Positions 9,120-18,352 of a stretch of DNA of 64,000 bases are shown here, piece after piece. Under the pieces are notes generated by a model. The model did no database searches and had not been told where the DNA came from. It saw only the letters and a program-made list of their open reading frames with translations. Within the stretch, counting starts at the first letter, position 1. Every line of letters starts with the position of its first letter. Source of the stretch: [Flexibacter] sp. ATCC 35208 (lineage in GTDB: Bacteria > Bacteroidota > Bacteroidia > Chitinophagales > Chitinophagaceae); NCBI RefSeq assembly GCF_001975825.1, contig NZ_MTKN01000032.1, positions 21,060-85,059 of the forward strand, read 5' to 3'. The position numbers and the translations under genes are program-made.

Positions 9120-10586
9120 ATGAAAAAGTACATCTTCATAATAGCAGCCATCACGCTTTTTTCCTGTAAGAAAGAGTTGAATACCTCTCCAACGGATGCC
9201 ATCTCTGATCAGGTGGTATTCAGTAATATCAGCAATGCAGAAGAGGCCTTGAATGGAATATATCGTGCACTGTATATACAATACGCCGGCCAGTCAGAAG
9301 ACGGGCAGGGCGCCATGATGATCAATATCGACTGGATGGGCGACGATGTGGTGCATACGGCAGCAGGTACCTCTTATTTCAGGGAAGCGTATAAGTGGAA
9401 CAGTCATCGCGATGCCTCCAGTGCATTGACATACTTTGCCTATCGCTTTTATTATATCATCATCTCTAATGCAAACAGTATCATCAACAACATCGATGCA
9501 GTAGAAGGGGAGACGAGCGAAAAGAACCGTATTAAGGCTGAAGCCCTGAGCCTGCGTGCATGGGGACATTTTTACCTGGTGCAGTTATTCGGCGAGCGGT
9601 ATGATGCAGGTAAGGAAAATACACAGTTAGGCGTACCCATCATGACCACGAGTAACACAGATGCACATGCACGTAACACTGTAGAAGAAGTGTATACACA
9701 GATCAATGCCGACCTGGATGCAGCTATCACCTTATTCGGCGATGCAGCGGCACGTACGGCCAAAACACACTTTAATCTGAATGTAGCCGAAGGTCTAAAA
9801 GCAAGAGTGGCGCTCACCATGCAGGACTATGCAACAGCGGCCAGTTATGCGATGAAAGCACTGAATGGCTTTCCGCTGATGACGAATACCGTATACATGG
9901 CAGGCTTCACCGATATCTCTAACAATGAATGGATGTGGGGTATCAATCAGCTGGCAGATCAGTTGTATACTTATGGCACATTTTATACTTATATGTCGGC
10001 TAACTTTTACAGCTCATCACACACCAAAAACAATCCGAAAGCCATCAATAAACTGTTATATGCAAAGATCACAGCCACCGATGTTCGTAAAGGACTCTGG
10101 GATTCTACAGGTAAGAATACTGCTTTTCCTATTGTGAACAATGGGGTTCGCAAAGCATATATGCATCGTAAATATCTCGTAGCCGATATCAACTCTACAG
10201 CAGGTGCCATTCCTTACATGCGTGCAGCAGAGATGTACCTGATAGCAGCAGAGGCATTGGCGAGAGAAGGTGGTCATGATGCGGAAGCTGCGGAAGCATT
10301 GTATACCTTAGCTGTAAACAGGGATCCGCAATACCAGTTAACTACCAGTACAGGTACTGCATTATTAAATGAGATCATGGTACAGCGCAGGGTAGAATTG
10401 TGGGCAGAGGGTTTCCGGTTCCTGGATCTGAAGCGTACGAATAGTGCGCTGGACAGAACGAACAGTAATCACACGTCTGCACTGGCCAATATATTGTCAG
10501 TCGATGCAGGTGACAAACGCTGGCAGTTCCTGATACCTGATGATGAAATGAATGCGAATTCATTGATGGAGCAAAACCCGTTGTAA
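9120..10586 (+). CDS. SusD/RagB outer-membrane binding lipoprotein
   Basis: This is a 488-aa SusD-like lid for the adjacent SusC. It has a lipoprotein signal (ITLFSCKK, Cys near residue 16) and the family pattern: N-terminal TPR-like helices with RALYIQYAG, RIKAEALSLRAWGHFYLVQLFG and EVYTQINADLDAAI, and the C-terminal RXXELWAEGFRFLDLKR signature. These proteins bind ligand at the cell surface and open and close over SusC. It is the third gene of the FecR-SusC-SusD run and is followed five bases later by a peptidase, suggesting that the imported ligand may carry peptide. Confidence 0.94.
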   Translation: MKKYIFIIAAITLFSCKKELNTSPTDAISDQVVFSNISNAEEALNGIYRALYIQYAGQSEDGQGAMMINIDWMGDDVVHTAAGTSYFREAYKWNSHRDASSALTYFAYRFYYIIISNANSIINNIDAVEGETSEKNRIKAEALSLRAWGHFYLVQLFGERYDAGKENTQLGVPIMTTSNTDAHARNTVEEVYTQINADLDAAITLFGDAAARTAKTHFNLNVAEGLKARVALTMQDYATAASYAMKALNGFPLMTNTVYMAGFTDISNNEWMWGINQLADQLYTYGTFYTYMSANFYSSSHTKNNPKAINKLLYAKITATDVRKGLWDSTGKNTAFPIVNNGVRKAYMHRKYLVADINSTAGAIPYMRAAEMYLIAAEALAREGGHDAEAAEALYTLAVNRDPQYQLTTSTGTALLNEIMVQRRVELWAEGFRFLDLKRTNSALDRTNSNHTSALANILSVDAGDKRWQFLIPDDEMNANSLMEQNPL

Positions 10587-10591
10587 AGAAG

Positions 10592-11755
10592 ATGAAAAGA
10601 CTATTTTATATGCTATTCCTGTTGTGTGCCTGTAAAGGTACACAGCAGGTAACATCCTCCTTCGTGAAGGTAAAGATGCAGGTGAGAAAGGAGTATGATT
10701 TTAAAGGAGGCGTACACTTCAGCAACCGTTTTCCTGGTGCCCGGGCGAATGACATCAGGCAGGTAGATGATAGTACTTTTAAGATTACCATTCTTCCTGA
10801 AAATGCACCCATCAATCCAAGTCCCTGGTATGCATTCAGTGTATGGACAGATCGGCCCGGGCGCATACATCTCTGCTTAGATTATGACAGGGAGCAACAT
10901 CGCTATGATCCTAAAATCAGCAACGATGGCCGGCAATGGACAGATACGACACAGGTGCGTCTTTCGGCAGACAGTACAAAAGCATGGTTCACCTTATTGA
11001 CATCTCCTGATTCACTCATAGTGGCGGCACAGGAAGTGATTCCTTCTGTTGCGGTGTACAACTGGATAGATAGTCTGCCCAATGTGCAACACGAAACTAT
11101 TGGCTACAGCATTTTGCACAAGCCAATTGTTGCCCTGCATACAACAGGGAGTGATGGCAAAAAACTCATTGTTGTATTAAGCCGTCAGCATCCACCGGAG
11201 GTAACAGGTTATTTTGCTATGCAGGAATTCGTTCGGGTGGTAACTGCCAATACGCCGGAAGCGATTCGCTTTCGTCAGCAATATGAGATCCTGATCATGC
11301 CTATGTTAAATCCGGATGGCGTGGACGAAGGAGACTGGAGGCATAACCTTGGTGGTGTAGACCTGAATCGTGACTGGGATGAATTCAAACAACCTGAAAC
11401 GAAAGCAGTAAAAGACTACCTGAAAAAGACCATTGCTGCACAGGAGGCGAAGGTGTATTTCGGTCTTGACTTTCATTCTACTTACAAGGATGTATTTTAT
11501 ATCAATGAAGATTCAGTGCATACGAACAGGCCGGGGTTTACCCTTCAGTGGTTAAAGGAATTCCAGCAGGCGATACCTGGGTTCAAAGCCAGGGTAAAGC
11601 CTAGTGGTAATGGGGGGAACGTCTCCAAAAGCTGGCTCTCCCGCGAGTTGGGGGCAGAAGCATTGACGTATGAAGTGGGGGATAACACCAGCAGAGATCA
11701 ACTAAAGATGAAAGGCCGGGTAGCGGCTGAAGTCATGATCAGATTATTGCATTAA
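10592..11755 (+). CDS. M14 zinc carboxypeptidase (cytosolic-carboxypeptidase-like), lipoprotein
   Basis: This is a 387-aa metallocarboxypeptidase with a lipoprotein-type N-terminus (LFYMLFLLCACKG). The N-terminal ~150 residues look like the beta-sandwich that precedes the catalytic domain in cytosolic-carboxypeptidase-like M14 enzymes (FSNRFPGA; WYAFSVWTDRPGRIHL). Zinc ligands are visible: RQHPPEVTG (His and Glu), then DLNRDWDEF for the substrate Arg region, and the third ligand in GLDFHST. The catalytic Glu is in LTYEVGDNT. The usual HPGE reads HPPE. These enzymes remove C-terminal amino acids or side-chain peptide branches. It is five bases after SusD, so it belongs to the same transcript and probably trims the captured ligand in the envelope. 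Confidence 0.88.
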   Translation: MKRLFYMLFLLCACKGTQQVTSSFVKVKMQVRKEYDFKGGVHFSNRFPGARANDIRQVDDSTFKITILPENAPINPSPWYAFSVWTDRPGRIHLCLDYDREQHRYDPKISNDGRQWTDTTQVRLSADSTKAWFTLLTSPDSLIVAAQEVIPSVAVYNWIDSLPNVQHETIGYSILHKPIVALHTTGSDGKKLIVVLSRQHPPEVTGYFAMQEFVRVVTANTPEAIRFRQQYEILIMPMLNPDGVDEGDWRHNLGGVDLNRDWDEFKQPETKAVKDYLKKTIAAQEAKVYFGLDFHSTYKDVFYINEDSVHTNRPGFTLQWLKEFQQAIPGFKARVKPSGNGGNVSKSWLSRELGAEALTYEVGDNTSRDQLKMKGRVAAEVMIRLLH

Positions 11756-11778
11756 GAAAGCCCACCGCAGGTATTTGT

Positions 11779-11816
11779 TTCCTGTTGCTGCTGAAGGCAG
11801 CAACAGGAATTTGTTT
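11779..11816. terminator. Bidirectional terminator between convergent genes
   Basis: A perfect 13-bp stem (11779-11791 with 11797-11809) and a 5-base loop are followed on the plus strand by a T-rich tract. It ends the FecR-SusC-SusD-peptidase transcript. The T tract runs into the stop codon of the opposite hydrolase gene. Confidence 0.88.
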
Positions 11817-11817
11817 T

Positions 11818-12840
11818 TTATTCACAATTTGCAATCCTTGGATTATCGCTGGATCCACACGGAAATAAATATTTACTCTGCGTAAACGCGGCTACAGGAT
11901 TATCCGTTTCTTCCAGTGCCGTCATACCCTGTGGCAGACTTACCTGTGCAGATGATCCATTGCCTAATGCCGTATTTTTCGCATTCGCATTTCCATTAAA
12001 GCTATAATCGATCATCGCATCCAGCAATCTATAGACCACATAATAATCATAGGCATCATAAGCCGTTCTTGTATTCGGCAAATCATGGGCAGCAGTATAA
12101 GTATATCCATCTACCACACTTTGCTTCACTAAAATATAATCCTTCTCCGCATCCGTAATATTGATATGCTTAAACATATCTATCGACATTCTGTGATCAT
12201 TTGTCACATCATCATTATATACTTCTGAAATCAATTTCGTATTGGAAGGAAAACTTTGCAATTGTGTATCGGTAATATTATAAGAATACCACTGTGCCAT
12301 GGTAAAAATAAACCGGCCGTTTTCACCCCATCCATTGTCCACAAATCCTTTATATGCCAATGCATAAGAAGCACCGCCGCCAAAAGAGTGCCCCATAAAT
12401 CCCACCTTCTTAGTGTCAATAATATTTGGATAGTCATTCACTGCTTTCAGAAAACTCTGCCACAAAGTATTATACCTTGAATCTACTGTTACACCTGTGG
12501 TAGGATAAGGTGCAAACACCACTGCATAACCTTTCTTTGCAATAAAATTGTACAAGCCTATATTATAAGACACCTCTTCACCTCCATAAGGATGTGAATA
12601 AAAAATAACAGGCACAGGCCCCGTCGCTTCTTTGGGGTAGAATACGGTGACTTTTTTACCAGTATAAGTAGGACTATCAAAACTTACACTGTCCACCGTA
12701 TAACTGCCATCTGCACCATACCCGCTGCTGGGGCGTGATACTGGTCCAGTCAGATCATCATCAGTGTAAGTAACTGGATTAGTGGTCGATTTTCTGCAGC
12801 TACAGCAGAGTACTAATAGGGCGATTACGAACATTCTCAT
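11818..12840 (-). CDS. Alpha/beta hydrolase lipoprotein
   Basis: The product is 340 aa. The N-terminus MRMFVIALLVLCCSC is a lipoprotein signal followed by a Thr/Pro linker. The hydrolase core shows PVIFYSHPYGGE (oxyanion region), KGYAVVFAPYPTTGV and the nucleophile elbow GFMGHSFGGGASYALA. A candidate Asp lies in VYNDDVTNDH and a candidate His in TYTAAHDLPN. The arrangement resembles dienelactone hydrolase/chlorophyllase-like esterases. Being lipid-anchored, it probably acts in the periplasm or at the outer membrane on esters, possibly acetyl or feruloyl substituents of polysaccharides, but that is inference. It is convergent with the M14 peptidase gene and shares its terminator. Confidence 0.85.
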   Translation of the reverse strand: MRMFVIALLVLCCSCRKSTTNPVTYTDDDLTGPVSRPSSGYGADGSYTVDSVSFDSPTYTGKKVTVFYPKEATGPVPVIFYSHPYGGEEVSYNIGLYNFIAKKGYAVVFAPYPTTGVTVDSRYNTLWQSFLKAVNDYPNIIDTKKVGFMGHSFGGGASYALAYKGFVDNGWGENGRFIFTMAQWYSYNITDTQLQSFPSNTKLISEVYNDDVTNDHRMSIDMFKHINITDAEKDYILVKQSVVDGYTYTAAHDLPNTRTAYDAYDYYVVYRLLDAMIDYSFNGNANAKNTALGNGSSAQVSLPQGMTALEETDNPVAAFTQSKYLFPCGSSDNPRIANCE

Positions 12841-13014
12841 GGTAGTAAATTATTATATCAGTAAAGAAAATAAAAATTCCAGAGAGAATATCTATAATCG
12901 GGGTGAAACAGAATATTTGTATGGTAAAGCTGATAATAGATCCCGTCAGTTAATTTCTCTTTTTTTATAAATGAGATGCCCGATCTGAATCGCTATCAGG
13001 CAGTTAAGTCATTT

Positions 13015-13848
13015 TTATTGGCCATCCTTATTAAACACCTCCCAATCCCACTCAAACCCCTTATCCTTACAATATGCCATCAACTCTTTCAACCGTTGCT
13101 GATTATCAAACCTCAAATTCCAATATAACTTCTGCTGGCATTCACTACACAACCTTAACGGTGTTCTATCCGTCTCATACAAACCATTCGTTCCATTCAT
13201 CACACACTTTGCATGTATACAATGATTCATCGACAACATATGTCCGATCTCATGTGAAGAAATATTCACCAATCTCCTTAAAAAACTTGTATCCTGTAAC
13301 CTGTATATAGATGTCACACCTACCCTTCTGCTATAAGATCCCAGTCCAAACACATAATTCCAGTCCGCTTGCGGATATAAATCCCTTGCGCTGATCGCCA
13401 TCATCGCAAGTCCGTCTTTCGGTTTCCGGCTAATCAACACACTATCCAATATATAAGGAGCTAATAACTGCACATGCCCCTCGAACTTCCTTGAAGCAAT
13501 GCCACTATCAGATATTGGCTCCAACAATACTGCTTTCAGCTGAAAGAAAATCTCCATGTAATTCCTCGTCTCCTGCAACACTTTTTCCTGCATAGCAGTA
13601 AAATCCCCCATTGGCAAAAGATAAATCACCTTCTTATCTGTTACCGGTTTAGTGGCCTGATAAGCTGCCAGATTTTGTCCCTTTTCTTTATGCTTATATA
13701 ACCAATCTCCATACGCAGGTGGCGGCAATGAAATATCATTCTTAGCAACAGCATTAAAATAACCAGCCTGCGAATCCATCTCCGGATCCTTTTTTTGATG
13801 GCAGGAAAATAACAAACAGGTAATAAGGATAAAAAATAAATACTTCAT
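13015..13848 (-). CDS. Archaemetzincin-family (M54) metalloprotease, lipoprotein
   Basis: The product is 277 aa with a lipoprotein signal (ILITCLLFSC, Cys at residue 16). Residues 199-217 carry the zinc site HEIGHMLSMNHC followed by CVM, and a further CSEC pair is at 234-237. This matches the archaemetzincin pattern HExxHxxGxxHC-x4-CxM-x17-CxxC, which binds one catalytic and one structural zinc. The conserved Gly of the metzincin motif is Ser (S206). Archaemetzincins are mostly known as soluble proteins in archaea and vertebrates; here the protein should be tethered in the envelope. It starts six bases after the end of the J-domain gene, so the two are almost certainly co-transcribed. Its substrate is unknown. 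Confidence 0.85.
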   Translation of the reverse strand: MKYLFFILITCLLFSCHQKKDPEMDSQAGYFNAVAKNDISLPPPAYGDWLYKHKEKGQNLAAYQATKPVTDKKVIYLLPMGDFTAMQEKVLQETRNYMEIFFQLKAVLLEPISDSGIASRKFEGHVQLLAPYILDSVLISRKPKDGLAMMAISARDLYPQADWNYVFGLGSYSRRVGVTSIYRLQDTSFLRRLVNISSHEIGHMLSMNHCIHAKCVMNGTNGLYETDRTPLRLCSECQQKLYWNLRFDNQQRLKELMAYCKDKGFEWDWEVFNKDGQ

Positions 13849-13854
13849 CAGGTA

Positions 13855-14847
13855 TTATACATTATGCTTTAAAACACTTTTCAACACCTTCAATGCACTC
13901 TTCGTATCCTGCGATAATCCGCTGATAATATCTCTAAACCCATATAGCAGATGATCCAGGTTATTCTTCTCACTCTTCCAATCAATGAACCTCGCACTTT
14001 GCGGTGTCTTTGCAAACCCCTGCAAAAACTCATATTTAGGATGATTGAAAAGCGAATTGATCTGCTCCTGCAAATCCTTCACCTGTTCTTTCAATGTAGT
14101 ATTATACAGGTGTAACTTATCATTCGTCAGCGACTCAGGATGCCTGTCTTCCTGCTCAATCCACTGAATTTCCAGTTGTAACATGCTCAACAGATCCTCT
14201 TGCTCTTTCGCTATCACCAGCTGTTTCATCAGCTCCTCCTTCAATTGTATCTTTGTTGGATCCTGTTCCAGATCCGGATGGAAAAACTTAGCCAGTTGTC
14301 TGTACAATTGTTGAATATTCTTTCTGCGCAGTGCATCCAGCAGCCGTTCCTTCTCTTCTTTATAACGTTCGCGTTTTGTCGTACTAACCGGTGCAGGCAA
14401 AGTCTCATCACTAGCCGCCGCCGCTCTCAGCTTAGTCAGATACGCTTCATTGATATCATGGTAGGAGGTCTCAGACAAGGCATTGAATATATCCAGCAAT
14501 TCCCCCTCCGGATCCGTCTGCTGATACCTGAAGATATCGTTTAATAACTGAAGGATCAACAACCGCAGGTCTTCTTTCTCATGGTCAGACAAGCCTTTGG
14601 AGATAGTCATAAACCCATTCATCAACACAGCCAGTTGCCCCCGCAAATCAGTCAGCTGCTGAATGAAGGGATAGATAAATTTGATATAATGCTGGCGTTG
14701 CTTATCCAGTACTGCCGTCAATTCCGCCAACTCCTGCCGGAGTGCGGCAATTTGTTGAATCAGTTTATTAAAAGTCTTTTGCTCTTTGCTAAGACTGGAC
14801 TTTTTGATACTGAGTTCCCCTGGGCGCTTATCTAATTCCTGTGACAT
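13855..14847 (-). CDS. Coiled-coil protein with central J-domain motif
   Basis: This is a 330-aa charged, helical, apparently cytoplasmic protein with no signal peptide. Residues 20-60 and 160-290 are rich in heptad-like Leu/Gln/Glu patterns. Residues 180-192 read QLYRQLAKFFHPD, the helix II-HPD loop of a DnaJ-type J-domain, preceded by basic helices (RERYKEEKERLLDALRRKN). HPD is the tripeptide that stimulates Hsp70 ATPase, so a co-chaperone role is plausible. There is no Gly/Phe region or zinc finger. It lies just upstream of the archaemetzincin in one operon, which hints at a chaperone-protease pair. The J-domain assignment is from the motif and flanking helices only. Confidence 0.7.
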   Translation of the reverse strand: MSQELDKRPGELSIKKSSLSKEQKTFNKLIQQIAALRQELAELTAVLDKQRQHYIKFIYPFIQQLTDLRGQLAVLMNGFMTISKGLSDHEKEDLRLLILQLLNDIFRYQQTDPEGELLDIFNALSETSYHDINEAYLTKLRAAAASDETLPAPVSTTKRERYKEEKERLLDALRRKNIQQLYRQLAKFFHPDLEQDPTKIQLKEELMKQLVIAKEQEDLLSMLQLEIQWIEQEDRHPESLTNDKLHLYNTTLKEQVKDLQEQINSLFNHPKYEFLQGFAKTPQSARFIDWKSEKNNLDHLLYGFRDIISGLSQDTKSALKVLKSVLKHNV

Positions 14848-14862
14848 AGGGTCAAAAATAGG

Positions 14863-14890
14863 AAAAGCCCGCGGAACTCCGCGGGCTTTT
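14863..14890. terminator. Terminator after the sulfatase operon
   Basis: A perfect 12-bp GC-rich stem (14863-14874 with 14879-14890) and 4-base loop, with T-rich flanks on the minus strand. It lies 38 bases beyond the sulfatase stop and just ahead of the J-domain gene. It separates the two minus-strand transcripts. Confidence 0.88.
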
Positions 14891-14927
14891 CAGCTTTATT
14901 AAAATTATCTCCGCACTGCGGATACTT

Positions 14928-16766
14928 TTATTTTATCGGTCCCTGCTGATCACTTCCATTCGGATGATGTATCAACTTATTATTCCTGTCATACGTATCA
15001 ATAAACGGATACAACCTATTCACCGTCGCCTGTATCTCAAACAACTTCTTCAACTCTTCCAACTTCTCCGGATACTTCTTCGCTAAATCCACTCTTTCAT
15101 TAAAATCCTCGTTCAAATTATACAATGCCCACGTATCATCTTCAAACCTGGTCTTCTCCAATTTCTTCCCCTCCGAAAAATTATAATCTATCCCATCTGG
15201 TCTATGCGCCGCACTAATCTTCCACCCATCATAATACAACGCCCTCGCACCAAAAATATAATAATGCTGTATCAGATGTCTTGACTTCGCCTTCGCATCA
15301 TTAATAGAATAAGCTAATGATGTACCCTGTATAGAATCCTGCTTCACACTCCTGATATACGCCGGTTTCTGCAACCCTACCAATTCCAGCGTAGTAGGCA
15401 GTATATCTATCACATGTCCATACTGCTCACGGATCCCACCTTTCTGCTGAATCCCTTTCGGATAATAAATGATCAACGGATTATGCGTACCACCCTCCGA
15501 ATGCGCATCCTGCTTCCAATCTTTAAAAGGTGTATTCGCTGCCTGTGCCCATCCAATCGGATAATTTGTATTCGCCCCCGCAGTACCAATAGAATCAATA
15601 AAAGTTAGGTTTTTCTTCAAGTACTCCGCTTCAGAAGATTGATTCGTACTATTCAACCCTGGTTTAATCACACCATCCACAGTCCCTTCCTTACTCGCAC
15701 CATTATCCCCGATGATCACGTAAATCACTGTATTCTGTTCCAGATTCTGCTCTCTCAGGTAATTCACTAATCTACCGATCTGATAATCGGTATAAGTCAG
15801 GTATCCCGCATACACCTCAAAGAAACGTGCAAACAATTTCTTCTCCTCCGCAGAAAGACTATTCCACGCCTTCACCCTCGAATTCCTATCCGGCAGCTGT
15901 GCATAGTTAGGTATTACACCCAGCTTCTTTTGCTGTGCTATTACCTTTTCTCTGTACACATCCCATCCTTCATCAAACTGCCCCTTATACTGATCACTCC
16001 AATATTTATCTACCTGATGCGGTGCATGCGTAGCCCCCGGTGCATAATAGAGGAAGAACGGTTTATCCGGCGCCACCTTATGTTGTCTGTCAATATACGC
16101 AATCGCCTTGTCCGTAATCTGCTCATTCAAATGTCTGCCATCAGGTTTGATATGTTCATTATCTTCTACCAGATCTGGCTTATACTGATCAGTAGAAGAC
16201 CCCAGGAATCCAAAGAAATGCTCAAATCCTTTTCCACCCGGCCAGCGATCAAATGGACCTGCATCCGTTGCATCTTCATCCGGTGTCAATCCATATTTAC
16301 CTACTGCAAAAGTATTATACCCATTATCTCTCAATATCTCCGCTATCGTACCTGCAGAAGAAGGGATACGTCCATCCCATCCCGGAAAACCTGCAGACAT
16401 TGCAATGTGCGAGAACCCGCCTTCATGTACAAAATGACTATTCCTCCCCGTGAGCAACGCAGAACGTGTCGGGGCACAAATAGCAGTTGTATGGAAATTT
16501 GTATACCGCAACCCGTTGTTGGCTAACTGATCCAATACCGGTGTACGAATCAACCCGCCAAAACTACTCGAAGCGCCAAACCCCACATCATCCAAAAGGA
16601 TCAAAACAACATTGGGAGCTCCTGCCGGCGCCTTGATAACAGGTGCCCACCACTCCTGTGATTCCGCAAGGGTTTTACCTACCTTGCCTTTATAGGTGGT
16701 ATCCTGCGCATATAAATAGGAAGAAAAACCTCCTACCATGAAGAATAGCAAAAATTTCTTTTTCAT
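14928..16766 (-). CDS. Arylsulfatase (S1 family), periplasmic
   Basis: This is a 612-aa formylglycine-dependent sulfatase. A signal peptide ends at YLYA (cleavage near residue 20). Metal ligands lie in VVLILLDDVGFG (Asp 59-60), and the activation motif CAPTR at residues 97-101 followed by SALLTGR is the Cys-type formylglycine site. Further features are the KYGLTPDED region, GATHAPHQ and IGDNGASKEG. The length and the EGGTHNPLII motif fit the large arylsulfatase/atsA-like class. It releases sulfate from sulfate esters in the periplasm. It follows SusC and SusD by 21 bases, so it should act on the imported sulfated compound. No formylglycine-generating or anaerobic maturase gene is in the window, so activation must come from elsewhere. 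Confidence 0.93.
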   Translation of the reverse strand: MKKKFLLFFMVGGFSSYLYAQDTTYKGKVGKTLAESQEWWAPVIKAPAGAPNVVLILLDDVGFGASSSFGGLIRTPVLDQLANNGLRYTNFHTTAICAPTRSALLTGRNSHFVHEGGFSHIAMSAGFPGWDGRIPSSAGTIAEILRDNGYNTFAVGKYGLTPDEDATDAGPFDRWPGGKGFEHFFGFLGSSTDQYKPDLVEDNEHIKPDGRHLNEQITDKAIAYIDRQHKVAPDKPFFLYYAPGATHAPHQVDKYWSDQYKGQFDEGWDVYREKVIAQQKKLGVIPNYAQLPDRNSRVKAWNSLSAEEKKLFARFFEVYAGYLTYTDYQIGRLVNYLREQNLEQNTVIYVIIGDNGASKEGTVDGVIKPGLNSTNQSSEAEYLKKNLTFIDSIGTAGANTNYPIGWAQAANTPFKDWKQDAHSEGGTHNPLIIYYPKGIQQKGGIREQYGHVIDILPTTLELVGLQKPAYIRSVKQDSIQGTSLAYSINDAKAKSRHLIQHYYIFGARALYYDGWKISAAHRPDGIDYNFSEGKKLEKTRFEDDTWALYNLNEDFNERVDLAKKYPEKLEELKKLFEIQATVNRLYPFIDTYDRNNKLIHHPNGSDQQGPIK

Positions 16767-16787
16767 ACTTAGAAAGAATGGGTTTTA

Positions 16788-18341
16788 CTACCACCCGGGA
16801 TTCTGTGTGAGTAAAGGATTATTGTCGATTTCTGTTTGAGGAATAGGATATAAATAGTGCTTTGCCGCCACATTGTTTTTTCCCACTTTTTGCAGACTGG
16901 TGAGCAAAATACCACTGCCACCTGCATCCTTCTCACGGATCAGATCAAACCATCGCTGGTATTCATACACCAGCTCTAACCTACGTTCCAGGTACACAGA
17001 ATCTCTGAACTGATCTTTAGAAAGACCTGTTACCAGATCAGGTAATCCAGCTCTTGCCCTCACCCTGTTGATAGATTTATAGGCCTTGGCAGTTGGGCCA
17101 TTCAACTCATTTTCCGCTTCCGCATGAATTAATAAAACTTCTGAATACCGAAGGATCGTCACATTGGTAGAAGACTCACCAGCACTGGCATAATTAGGAT
17201 CCCACCACTTATTATAGAAAGGAGTGGAGTCATTTGGAACAGCCGTGTTCGATAATGGCAACGCATATTTTTTACTGTTAGTCGGACTTGTAAAACTGCG
17301 TACAAATGTTACATCTCTTCTCTTATCATCTGCCCTGAATATTTTGTAAATACTATAGTAATTGTCATTCCCATTTGTATAATAGCGCACCATGTGTGCA
17401 TAGTTGCCAGTCAATCCCGGTATAGAAGAATAAATGGCTCTCTGCGTTTCATTGTTATCCTGGCTATTGGAATTAGCCAGCATCTGTGCGGAGAACACAT
17501 GCTCTATTCCATTTTTATAAGCAGGTAAAAAGACATGAGAATAATCGGTGAACAGATCATAACCATAACTACCAGTACCACCATCCTGTGAAGAAAGCAC
17601 TTCTTCAGCTTCAGTCACTGCACTTTGGTATTTGCTGGTAATATTCAGTGGCAGAGAAGCTTCATATAAATATACTTTGGACAGCAATGCCTTTGCTGCA
17701 CCGGCAGTCGCTCTTCCTACATCCGGAGAAGAATAAGAAACAGGCAGGGAAGCTGCTGCGGCTGTAAGGTCTTCTTCAATCTTTGCATATACAGAATCAG
17801 ATGAAGTTCTTGTCGTATAATAAGAGGATGCCAGTACTTCAGACTCATAAGTCGTTACCAGCGGCACATCGCCAAACAGCCTTACCAGGTTGAAATAAAA
17901 AAGTGCTCTCAGAAACTTCGCTTCGCCAAGAATTCTTGCCTTCTTTGTCTCATCGCTAAAAGTAATATCCGGCACTTTGGCCAATACTACATTCGCTTTT
18001 CTGATCCCCGCATAATGTTGTTGCCATAACTCATAGATACGTTGATTACTGGTAGAATGAGATAATACTGCCAGTGAACGTACATCAGAGTTGGTAGCAC
18101 CCGGTCCCGGATCTTCATCATCATCCGCCATATTCATACCTGTATTAAACAAGGTGTTGTAAGGGCTTTGCACAGTGCCCGTATTCAGGTGGTAATACAC
18201 AGCATTGATCGCTGTTTCTGCATCTGATTCTGTCTTATAATATTGTTCTTCCGATACAAATGATTCCGGATCTTCTTCCAGAAATTTCTTGCAGGATGAA
18301 GACAATAAACTGATAGCAATAAGTATATAATAGAACTTCAT
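16788..18341 (-). CDS. SusD/RagB outer-membrane binding lipoprotein of the sulfatase operon
   Basis: The product is 517 aa with a lipoprotein signal (LLSSSCKKFLEEDP). SusD features: ETAINAVYYHLNTG, LGEAKFLRALFYFNLVRLFGD, SVYAKIEEDLTAAAASLP, RYSEVLLIHAEAENEL and the C-terminal VYLERRLELVYEYQRWFDLI. It binds ligand for the SusC encoded 11 bases upstream and shares its transcript with the sulfatase downstream. It is not closely similar in detail to the SusD at 9120, so the two loci should capture different ligands. Nothing in the sequence tells whether the ligand is a polysaccharide or a smaller sulfate ester. Confidence 0.94.
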   Translation of the reverse strand: MKFYYILIAISLLSSSCKKFLEEDPESFVSEEQYYKTESDAETAINAVYYHLNTGTVQSPYNTLFNTGMNMADDDEDPGPGATNSDVRSLAVLSHSTSNQRIYELWQQHYAGIRKANVVLAKVPDITFSDETKKARILGEAKFLRALFYFNLVRLFGDVPLVTTYESEVLASSYYTTRTSSDSVYAKIEEDLTAAAASLPVSYSSPDVGRATAGAAKALLSKVYLYEASLPLNITSKYQSAVTEAEEVLSSQDGGTGSYGYDLFTDYSHVFLPAYKNGIEHVFSAQMLANSNSQDNNETQRAIYSSIPGLTGNYAHMVRYYTNGNDNYYSIYKIFRADDKRRDVTFVRSFTSPTNSKKYALPLSNTAVPNDSTPFYNKWWDPNYASAGESSTNVTILRYSEVLLIHAEAENELNGPTAKAYKSINRVRARAGLPDLVTGLSKDQFRDSVYLERRLELVYEYQRWFDLIREKDAGGSGILLTSLQKVGKNNVAAKHYLYPIPQTEIDNNPLLTQNPGW

Positions 18342-18352
18342 AAAAAATCAAA

